Shown: positions 36,401 to 48,400 of the stretch, piece by piece | Position numbering within the stretch: the first letter of the stretch is position 1 | Layout: every line of letters begins with the position of its first letter | Notes under the pieces: generated by a model | Databases searched by the model: none | Seen by the model: the letters and a program-made list of their open reading frames with translations, nothing else | What the model was told of the DNA's origin: nothing | Translations under genes and position numbers: made by a program | NCBI GenBank assembly: GCA_963576735.1 | Contig: OY755191.1 | Location: 9,143,608-9,207,607 of the forward strand | Direction of reading: 5' to 3' | Source of the DNA: Bedellia somnulentella | Taxonomy: Eukaryota; Arthropoda; Insecta; Lepidoptera; Bedelliidae | DNA: 64,000 bases

Positions 36401-39400
36401 CAATCGCAACGAAACATAATCCAAGTAGCGTGTCTTTCGGTTACATTTCGTCAGATACTCCCAATATACTTTCATCTCGCTCTACTGGTACAATGTCACG
36501 TTGCCAATTCACTTTCATCTCGCTCCGATAGTGACACTGTCGCGTCATGACTAACCGCAGATTTACTCAACTAGTGACTCGACTAACCTAACATACATTT
36601 CGTTGCGGCTCCTGTCTCGTATATCTTAGAGCCTTTAAACACCACGACTTTTTATCGGACCATTGACGCGCGATTATAACGATGCACGCGCAAGACAGAA
36701 GCATCCCAGTCATTATTGTTTAAAAAAATAGGGTAGTCGGGCGCGACCTTAAGTCGTAGTGTGCAAAGGCCTTTAGGTTAAGTTGCTTTAGCTTTAACCC
36801 TAAAGTTTCATCATGGCTAATTAACCATACAATATTATTCAAAGGAAAATTTGGTTGCTGTTTATGTAAAATGTGAGAGGCGACGACTCTGAAGGAGATG
36901 AAACTTGGAAAGAACATTAGACGTGCTAGAACAAGTATGTCACATCTTTAGCGATCATCTTTCAGATTTTATGCATGATAATAGAAATAAATCTTCATGT
37001 TTGAAAATGAAATTTTCCCCGTTTTTTTTAACGTCATAAATGACTACAATTACTAAAACGTGAAAAAAGCCTAGCGTCTTAAAAATACACATGAGATGTG
37101 GGCTTGGTTTTGGATTCAATCCCTTTCCTTGCGCATTTCAAACCGAGATTTGTCCCCTTGCCCACTCCTGGCGGGTACTACGGGTTAACACTACTAGTAT
37201 AGTGTAAACACTATTAATAATCACTTGGATGCGTTTCTGTATGGACTAAGATTACGAAATACCAGTCCCAACCTAGAATCAATTGTGTTATATGTCTATT
37301 CGGATCAAAATGAACGCAGCTAAAGCTACAAGAGCTTAGAACAAGGAAACATTGTCAAACACAGCTAATTCGTTCCAATTGAATTTCCCTACAAACCACC
37401 AAGTCTCACAGTTCATTGACCCTACTACGTCACACCCTGACACATACATAACAGAGTGTACAACAGATGTTACCAGCACCAGGCCATGTGTTAGTGGCCA
37501 TCGTCACATAATAACGCATTATTGCATGTAAGTTTATTAATATGTTTATTTGTTATTCAAATTGATTATGGTTGAAAGATTCGAGTGGATGTTTGAGTCG
37601 GGTCGTCTTTTGGACGAAATATGTGCTGAAAAATGATATATGATAAGCGATAACGGTGGGGGAAAACATCTTAAAGAAAACTACATTATTGACTTATACT
37701 TAGGCAGGCGACGACGGTGTACTTGCACCAAGCGTAATATTGTGAATAAATTAAAAAACATAACATAACATATATCCCCGAAGGGGTAGGCAGAGGTACT
37801 AATACTTCTGAACATCACGTGACTTTGTCACCTGGTGTTCAGAGTACCCACGTTTTGCATGGACAGTGTACTCACGTGATAGGGGGCAGGCCTATCGCCG
37901 TTTTGTAAGAATACACTGTCACATGACTAAGTACAACTCAGCCTCACGATGTTTTCCCTCAGCGTTAAAAACCATAATAAATTAACCACACATATGTCTT
38001 TAGAAAAGACAAATTGGTGTAGGCCCGACCCGGGATTTGAACACTAGCCGTTTGCACGTTAACCGGTGTTCTACCCATTGAGCTAACACGTGGCCTAAAT
38101 CAAAAAAGGACTAGAATAGTTAATAGGTATATATATTTACTAATAAATCGATAGACTACTGTGTACTATGTAGTGTCGGCTTGGAATAGCACTAACATAT
38201 TTATACCCGCGGGTGTCTTAAGAGGCGACATAAGGTGATGGGGCTATTCAAGTCATTGTTGGGCGATGCAGTTAGAGACTCATCCCCAACAACCTTTATT
38301 ATTACCATCCTTCTTCCACTCAACTGCCAAAAGAGTCTGAAAATTACTAATTCCGAGGCTCTGACTCCCCTTTTTTTGGATTTATAAACGTGAGTATATA
38401 CATGTATGACTACGATAGTATGCGCTGTCATACATAAATGCATATATGCTTGTACAAACATATTATTTATATTCTCTGCCTGAGAGTATATTTTATAAAT
38501 AAGATCTACAACAAAAAATTGAAGAAAAATTTGCTGGCAAATGTCCGAATATTTCAACAATAAATTGTAATATTAATTAATCCGCTTCGTTTAAATATTT
38601 TCACGTTATTGCACTGTTGTTATTGTTTTGGGAAACGACAATAAAAGAATTTAAAGTAATTTAATAACGAAGTATTTTTTCAAACTTTTCAAACTGGTGC
38701 ATTTATTTTGCCTAACATACATACATACATACATATACTCACGGCTATAATTCCCTAGAAGGGGTAGCCAGAGCCAAGGAATTATTAATTCCTCAGCCAC
38801 TTTTGGAAGTTGAGTGGGGAAAAAGATGGTAAAATAAAGGTCTTTGGTAAATAAGTTTGGCCTAAGTACAGACATAAATATCACATTTAGAACCCCATTA
38901 GGTTTCGGCAAGGGTCAAGATTCGTAGAATTATAATAGAACTCCTACCTTTGAGACAGTATCAGGTAATCTAATTTACAACATACATATACAGCTGGCTT
39001 AGCATGTTTAGTAAGAAAAATATAACAAAAAAATTAAGGAGGATTGGTGATGGTCCTTCAGCCACATCGCCTGACAATAGTATAAAAAGTACCAACAGTC
39101 CCCTTCATTCGCCACTTGCGGCACTCACAGGAACAAAAATGTGTTAGAACTATTGTTAGCCCACATATCACAGCTTAATTAATAATACAATATATAAAAG
39201 TGTCAAACAAAATTCCGCGCGTGACGTCACAAATTCCGACACCCACCACGAATAGATCGTTTAAAGAACCGTGAACAAACGCGGACGCATGTATCATGTA
39301 TGTACACCGTTTATGGGACGGATTAATATGAATGAATTGAATGAGGGTCGTGCTGGCGGGATCACGTGACGTGGGATGTTTGGTCAATTGGGTGGGCTAG

Positions 39401-42400
39401 TGTTTATTAAGAGTACTATTACAATTAGGTGGCCTTAAAAAACGCACGCACACAAGGATACATACACAAGCAAAAGATATAACGCCATCTAACGGACAAG
39501 TTCAGTACCACTATCACACAACAGCAGACGACGTTTCGGACCTAGATGTTTCGTACTTGTTTCCTAATAGATGGCGTAACTGAGTTCCATAGAGCTATAG
39601 GAAAATAGACAAGACACACAAAACAAAAAATTGCTGTGTGATATGTGCTGAAGTCGTGACTTGAGACTCTTTTTATCAAATCTACAATTTTTCCCCAAAT
39701 AAAATTAAGGTGCCAAATGTTGCGAATCCAGTTATGATACTAGTGGCCATTTTTAGGAACTTTTCATAGGATTTCGTTACGGTTAAAGCTAGATAAGGAA
39801 AAATGTCTATTATGTTTTCAATTTATCTCATAGTTTAGGGGAAAAAATAGTTTTACTCGCGAGTGGCAGCGCATCTAAAGATCGCAAGATACCTTTCACA
39901 TTTTTTTTTAATTGTATAAAAGTATTAGATTTATTTATGTCTCCTTTTTATTTAAATATTTTTGATAAAATTAAAAATAGGGTGACTGATGCAGTATCTG
40001 GCCGACACACTTACGTCCGATTTCTGAATTGAGTATTCAAGCTGAGAACGACTTAAGTATCGTTTTGTCTCATTCAGTTGTTAAGATTTCGATGCGACAG
40101 AACGATACTTAAGTTGTTCTCAGCTGGAATACTCAATTCAGAAACCGGGCGATAGGCTCATTTATGGATTTTAGCGTGACATAAATACAAGTTTGCATAT
40201 CGTCAAATTCAATTGTTATTATTTTTATTAATAAGTTCTATAATCTCACCATCCAGTAACGACACCATCAAGTAAGATTTAAGTCACGCTATTAACCCTA
40301 TATGAGCCTACGTGCGACATACGGTAATATTTTTAAATTATTCAAATGGCTAACTTGTAGCTTGTTAATATAATGAATAAAAGATACATAAATATATTTT
40401 GCCAGTTTTTTTATTTAAATACATTTATATAAATATTTCACGTATAGGCATTGATCGGGCCTTTCTCGGATCTATGACCTCTGGTAAAATGCACCTGTTA
40501 TAAAATTGCGTCAATTTTGGTAACATTTTTTCGTTCCAAAAATGTGTATCTTTATAAACCCTTGTAACTTTAAGGGGAAATTCTGCGCCTGTCCAAACTG
40601 CGAAAACACAGCAATTTTTGTTTGCTATATGCAACTGCCCCTGGATTTGGAAGAACCAATCGTGATTATTTTTTAGTCTAGAAGTGTGTGATTCAAAACA
40701 TTTAATTTTTTTTGCAGCGATTGCGTTGTTTGGGTCCATTCCAAAGGCAGAACTCGGGCATTTTATCTCCACTATTCCTTCTTCGCACAAACCATCTGGT
40801 GTTGCGCCTAAAAAACAGTGCTCTGCGTCAATGAAAAGGCCACATTTATCAATTGAGATATTTTCCTGTTGACAGAGTTGGGCTATAGCTTTCGATTCAT
40901 TTTCTCTGCCATGTTTTATAGATTTTATATTGTCTAAGCTATACGTGTATAGCATGGATTTTACTAATGGAGCAGAATTCTGGTTTGGTCTTCTTTTGCA
41001 TATTTTGCCGAACGTTGACGCAGTTAAAATGCATCTTCGTAACTCCAACCACAAAGCACTTTCTGCTTGCAAAACAGTAGCTCGCTCTATTTCGATGCGT
41101 TTTGAGGCCTGTTCTTTTAAGTTTTCGACAAAAAGTTGTTTCGCTTGTTCAAAGTCCTCAGCAGGCATATCTGGTTTTTCACAACCTATGCCGTAATGAG
41201 CGTCCAATTGGCTGAAATTTATTTTCTTGCGGGCACAGCTTGAATGCTTTCTTCGCTCCACATTGCGTATATTATGCGAGCACCTTTTGGCTTCCAGCAT
41301 TTTTAGCGATTTACCCGGGCTTTTATGGCAAGTGGATTTATATAACGTGTATTGTGACTTTCCAGTATTAAAAGCTACTACCGCAGCGTGACATCGGGTA
41401 GTATAGGAGTCTTTCAGCGAAAAGTTAACCCTCTTTCCACCAACCATTTTAGCTACAATACTGTTGAATTGTTCTGCACGATTATTAGTGTAACAGTGCA
41501 ATAGACTTCTGGAATTGTATGCAAGTTGAGAAGCATTCCTTTGTAATTTTAAAATAAGAGTTGGAGCTAGTGTAGTAAGGTCTGTTTCCGCTTTTCTTTT
41601 TTCTGTACAATAATAATCTGCGCACTGTGAATGGTCGCCAAAGATGTGCCGGGGACTATTCGCTATATCTTTTTGCAAATTTATTATTTTGTCTGAATCT
41701 GTATCATTCTCTTGTTTTCTGAATTTTATAGCAGATCGAACGGCAGTGCGGAGCCTTGTCATTCGGTCATTGCTTAACAATTTGCGTTCTTCTATCGGAA
41801 TGCTCGTGTCTTTAACAACCAACAAATTTTTACCATTATAGTTCCTCAAAAGGTGGTTGGTACATTCAATTTTTTGGATGGGTACGTTTGGGTAGGGTCT
41901 AGATTCCAAAATACTTTTATATGTACTTGAATCCCCATCTGCGATCAAGGTTTTGTAAATTAAATTTCGGTCCTCGATAGATTTTTTAAATCCTTCCACT
42001 ATTATGGCTTGCTCCATACTCGTCGAGGATCCTGTATGATTTTTCGTACAGTTGTGAGGTTTTGCTTGTTCACCTTTTTTGTTCGCTCGACTACAGATAA
42101 CACAATATTTGTTGCGTACTCCGATATGCAGAACTTTGCGGCTATGCTCTCCAATTATAGCAGCAACACCAGAAAGTGCAGAATAGTTGTTCTTGTAGGA
42201 GCGTTTACTCCAGCAAGCATCTGCTTCAACTGCAATCATTGCAACCCCACTGGAATTGACATCACCACGAGATCTCGCCGCATCTATTTCTTCATTAGCG
42301 GCGTTTGCCATTGATTCCTCTGCAGCATTTCTCCACATTTTAGATACCGTTTCGTGCGATTTACTATATAATCTGAATGGCATGGTTGGCAAGCCCATCG

Positions 42401-45400
42401 ATGCTGTTAATTCATTCAGATTTGAAAGTCCAAAACCTGTAACTATTGCGCCTGAAACAGCACCAACGTTAACATCCAGACTCTGTTCTTCAGTTTTACT
42501 TGACTCCAAAATAAATAGAGATCCACATAATGTACATTTTAAATGAAATTTAGATTTGTAACCTTCTTGTTTTTCTGCCGTTATTTTTAAGTAGTTTAAT
42601 TTACAATTAAATCTTTCGCTGTGTTGGTCAATGACCATTAATTGACTCCAAAAATATTGAAAGTCAATTATACGTCTACCTTCGATCATGAGATCTTGCT
42701 GAAAAAAAAAAGAAAACTATTAAAAATTTCATCATTTTTTTAAAATGTCGAATGATTTAGTTTGATAGATCATTTTACTCACAATCGAGCTTGATGTTTC
42801 GGTATCTATCATCAGTACCTCGTCAGGTTCGTTTAAATTTTCCTATAAACAAAACAATCAAATTATAAATTTTAATATTACATTTTTTTTCAAAACCTTG
42901 TTAAATGTCAAAATAATTTTGCTGATAGATGCGATGAAAATGGCATCTAAGCACTTAACTAAACTATTTAATACATATAATTAAAATTCAATGTAGTTAA
43001 GATAAACCTACATTATTGTTATGAATTATATCCTCATCAGTTCTTAATGTCTTGTCTTGTAGATTTTCAATGTCATCGTTATTTTGGCTAACAGGAGCGC
43101 TAGTAATCTGAAATTAATGATTTCATTAGTATTACTACAAAAATGTGAAACAATTCGGGTTAAAATAAAAAAAAACCCTTAGAAGTTACTTCACCTCAAA
43201 AAGATTTACATAATTTAATTATCTCGGGTGAATCTTTAGCTATTACAGAATACCTAAATTATATTTAGCGAATGCCCTAACAATTGTACCTTAAACAAAT
43301 GTCTAAACTAATATACCTACCTAATAAAGAAAAAATATTCGCATGTGTCTGGGGTGTCAACAACTGTATAAGTTACCCTAGTAGGTACTTACAGTTTGAG
43401 ATTCAATTACCCAACCAAATATAAAAATAGAAATTACCTGTTCATCGAGTAATGAGTCGTCATGCAGTACCATAGTTTCCAATCTGTAAGGCAAATAAAT
43501 TATTAATACTACTAATTACGAAAAATGGCACTTCTAAAGTATTCAGCTCTATGGTTTCTATGCTTCAAAATCATTGGAATAACTTTTACCTCTGGTAAGT
43601 ACCACCATTATCTACAGATGATACTGTTTTGTGATTTTCATCATCAATATCGGTTAGACGCGGTTTTTTCCTGAAAAAATAGAACTTTGATTGTAAAAAG
43701 AAGTGACGCGCAGTGACAAATTTACACGTTATCTCATGCCGATTTGGATGAACATTGGTAGGTGGGTAACTTAGAACCGCAAGACGGACATAAGATACTT
43801 TTTATCTCAAAATTTCCTCTAGTTTATAAATAAACATACATACATATACTCACGGCTATAAATCCCTTAACGGGGTAGCCAGAGCTTTGGAGTGAGAAAT
43901 TCCTCAGCCACTTTTGGAAGTTGATTGGGGAAAAGATGGTAATAATAAATGTTTTGGGTGACAGGTCTCCAACCACATCGCCCAAAAATCACTTAAAAAG
44001 CCCCTATACCCTTAGTCGCCTCTTACGATCACCCACGGGTAGAAATGGGGTAGTGTTATTCTAAGCCGCCACTACACAGCAACTATAAATAAAATATAAT
44101 AAAAACGTACACACTCAAAGCCCCTAAGGTGTCCCCTAGGGTGCTTGATGAACAACACACACATTTACAAGACAAGGACAAATACGACCAGACACGAGCA
44201 CGAAAATCAGTTCCTCATTATCATACCGACATTCGCCCCGGCTGGGAATTGAACCCGCGACCTCCGAGACGCGGCGCGGTTGAAGCCCCCACTAGTACAC
44301 AATAATTTACTCGCGATAGTTTACATAGAAAGTAACTTACGCCTTGAAAATACTTTCGCCGCCGCCGCCATCGATATTTTCAAGTTTCCTTTTTCTGCAA
44401 AAAATAATAATCATATGTAAGTGCGTAAAGTATACCTACGTATAAGCTTTACCAGTGCACGAAAAAACAAAACACACGGTTAGGTATCAACAAAGATAAT
44501 ATCGGTTTGTTTTACAACGGATTATAGATACAACTGACTGAGACGGGTATAGATACAACTGTCTCTATCTTTACATTTTTCATGGTAACCGGTAGTCGCA
44601 GTGTGTAGATTTTGTAAAGAAAAATAATCAAATAAAAAATAAGAACAAAAGCTTACCTTCTTATCTCATTCATGTGTTTGGCGTTTGATTTAAAAATATT
44701 ATTACTTATTCTTTTTCGTATTTTCTTCTTATTTCCCATGGTGATTGCACTATAATATACACGAAAACACAAAGTTTGCGGTAGCGTAAGATCGCAAGAG
44801 AATGGCGCGAAACGGATCACAGGTCCATCCAGCAAGAGGCCTCGGCCGATACTGTCCGAACACGGGCGTTCACGCACACATGCTTACGCGCAAAGACGGC
44901 GCTCCACGATTTTGAATGAAAAAATTATTGCATTTGAAATAATATTATTTTTACAAAAACAAAACTCTTTTCCACTAGTGTTTCACTTGATCAATACTCA
45001 AAAAAAAAAAGAAGAAGATTGCATGCATTCTATAAGGTTTTTAGTCAATTATAGTGATATTTTATTGTGTTTATTGTGATTTTTTTTAAAGAATTAAAAT
45101 GATATAATTTCATATTTCAGCACTCCAGACCACTAACACATATCCTTCAGAATCACATATATTTTTGTTATTGTCTTGATTGCAGTAAATCATATACTTT
45201 TACTCATTTTAAAACTGGCCCAAACTGGTAAAAGCCCTCTTAAGACTGAGACTTATTACTTTTAGGAACATTTTAACGTCACGCTTTTTAAAATCAATAT
45301 TTTGAAATTAAAATGTTTATTCAGGAGATAAGTTATGAAATAGAGGAATGGATTGATATAACTTATAGATTTCAAAATGCATCGTCTAAATACCATGTTA

Positions 45401-48400
45401 TTAACGACCCTTCATGCCCTTAGTCACTTTTGACAGAGTATACTAGTATAAGATCCCGCTGCTAAATCTCTACGTTCATAACGTATAGAGTGAAACACAC
45501 ATTTTAACATAAGTTTATGAATAGGAGAATACACTGACAAGACGCAGCCAGGCAAAAGTGGCTGCAAGTAATTTTAATTTAATTAATGTTTATTATTTTT
45601 CGAAGACAAATTTCGTTCACTTGTTTTTGAAATATAATAACATCCCCATCATAGCAATGTATATAAAGAATATAAAAATCCATAGGTGCCGTTGCAAATT
45701 CGGCCGCAACTACCTCGCAGCCAGGTGTAAGTAGGTTATATTTTGGTGTGTTTTATACGTTCATAAGTTACACGCATATTTCTTAGGTATATAAAATTAA
45801 AGCTAATTTTTTTTCTTATATGATAATACATGGCTGCCTGTGAATAAGTGGCCGCAAAGTAGGGTTGCCATCTGTTAAAAACGCGATATATCCAAATATA
45901 TTTCACAAACTATGCTATTGTTTCTGTTTATATTTTATGACTTATGTAATAGCTATATTTATATTATTTAAATACTTACTTACTTTCTTATACTCACGTC
46001 CATTATTCTCATTGGGGTAGGCAGGGACTATCGATCACCACTTAGTACCATCTCGACAAACTTCTCTTGCTTCCCTTACATTAATTATTCTTCTCATACA
46101 TGCTCTTTTATTCTTCTCACTTCGGACCCCCGCCTTTATAAGAATGTTTTCTATCTGATCTAGATACGTTTTACGTAATCATTCTAAAAACAATGGCCGT
46201 TGTGGTTGACTATATACGGTGGAATAAGAAAGAGACCAATTTTCGCCTGAATTGTGTTGAACGTGGAAACCATTGTTAGTTTTAGATAAGTTTAGAATAG
46301 CACTAACCCATTTCTTTGACTAACTGGGAATTATGGGCTTATTATATTATTGTTGGGCAAAGTGGCTGGAGTTCATTACCAACAAACTTGCTTTTATAAT
46401 CTTTCCCCAATCAATTTCTAAGGCTGTGTAGTGTCGGCTTAGAAAAACACTACCCCATTTCTTCCGGTGGGTGTACGTAAGAGGCGACTAACGACATTGG
46501 GGCTTTTAAGGGATTTTTGGACGATGCGGTTGGAGACCCATCACCAACAACCTTTATTTCACCATCTTTTCCCCACGCAGCTTCCAAAAATGGCTGAGGA
46601 ATTTTTAATTCCTTAGCTCTGGCTACCACTTCTAGGGAATTATAGCTGTGAGTATATGTATATGTTCGAAACATTTTCGAACAATATTCCCATATGTACA
46701 AAATCCTATCAAATGACTCATCACAGGGCGCCAATCCATAATCCATATCCCCAAAGCCCCTTACCTTTTGTTAACACGAGTAAAGCACCAACTGCGTCAC
46801 TACAAACACCAGCATAGCTAGTACGAGCGGTGTTTAAACTAGTTATGGCGTGGTATAGAGCAGCCATCTCTTACACACTTACTTAGTATCGTATACTGCC
46901 ATCTCATTCTATCCGTTATCGTGTCGATATAACACGGCTCTTACTAGCTATGCTTGTCAGACAGTCACACACAATACATCGTGAACGGATCACAATAACT
47001 TCGGACACCCATTGTCCGTTTATATTCGATACCACAATGGCTAATGGGACACACCTTTGCGTAGGTAATCAATCGCTGGAAACAATTTACGGGTGTAATT
47101 AAAAACTATGTTGCGTTGAATTTCTAGTTGGATTGTTCAATGTTCGTAAGGGAAGTAAAAGTGCCAACAGACGATCGAACATGTACGGCACGCACCAGTG
47201 TTCGTGGTACGGGCCGTACCAAAAACGAACGTGTGTAGCGTGGTTCGCCGCACATAATATTAATATATATTATTAATATTGGTGCGGGCTGGTTCGAAGC
47301 GCTTGCGGTGCACGGTGCGATGGTGCGCGCCGTACATGTTCGATCGTCTGTAGGCTAGAGCGCACCGCACAGTGCGATGGTGCGCGCCGTACATGTTCGA
47401 TCGTCTGTTAGCACTTTAAGTGTTTTCATTAACATACAGGCATATACTCACGCAGTTAGTTCCCATTAGGGAAGGCAGAGACTATCGATTGCCACTTTGT
47501 AAACTCCTGGCAAACTTCTCTAGCTTCTTTCACATCCATATCAATCTTTTCTTAAATGCTATTTTATTCTTCATACTTATTATACGGTACGGTATAATAC
47601 TAACTCCACATCACTTTATATAAGTGTCACTTTTAAAATCCTTAATACAAACTACGATTCGATGTTACAAACTTTACGTACATCCATATAATCAAGGCTA
47701 TTAGTACCAAAAAGGAGTAGGCAGAAATTCGGTATAAGCAACACTTTAGTCACTTTTAGAAATTACATACATACATACATATACTCACGGCAATAAACCC
47801 CTAGAAGGGGTTGCCAGAGCTAAGGAATTAGAAATTCCTTAGCCACTTTTGGAAGTTGCGTGGGGAAACGAGTGTGAAATAAAGGTTGTTGGTGATGAGT
47901 CTTCAACCGCATCGCCCAAAAATCTCTTAAAAGCCCCAATACCGTTAGTCGCCTCTTACCTACACCCACCGGAAGAAATGAGGTAGTGCTATACTAAGCC
48001 GACACTACACAGCCTTAGAAATTGATTGGGGAAAGATTATAAAAGCAAGTTTGTTGGTAATGAACTCCAGCCACTTTGCCCAACAATAATATAATAAGCT
48101 CATAATTCCCAGTTAGTCAAAGAAATGGGTTAGTGCTATTCTAAACTTATCTAAAACTAACAATGGTTTCCACGTTCCACACAATTCAGGCGAAAATTGG
48201 TCTCTTTATTATTCCACCGTATATAGTCAACCACAACGGCCAATTCGACACTCCTGCCGTATCAAATTTATAAATCGTTGGAATCAATTTACGTGTCATT
48301 CACAACTTTGTCGCGTGGAATTTGTTCGTAAATCACTCAACAATACTGTAGTGTTAAAACACAAACGTTTACGCCGTATATCCCCGAAGGAGTTGGCAGG

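Noticed and set aside
38023..38094. tRNA gene on the minus strand
   Set aside because: A and B boxes are present but the T and acceptor stems mismatch, and it continues into a SINE body with a second copy at 48700.
38201..38560. 119-codon minus-strand ORF
   Set aside because: Its sequence is the antisense reading of a family A SINE plus flank; the same peptide motifs recur at 46450-46746 and 51604-51840, also over SINEs.
40684..42546. Several plus-strand ORFs of 60-100 codons
   Set aside because: Shadows of the long minus-strand exon 7 of the MULE-YqaJ gene.
46450..46746. 98-codon minus-strand ORF
   Set aside because: Antisense reading of a family A SINE; no domain.
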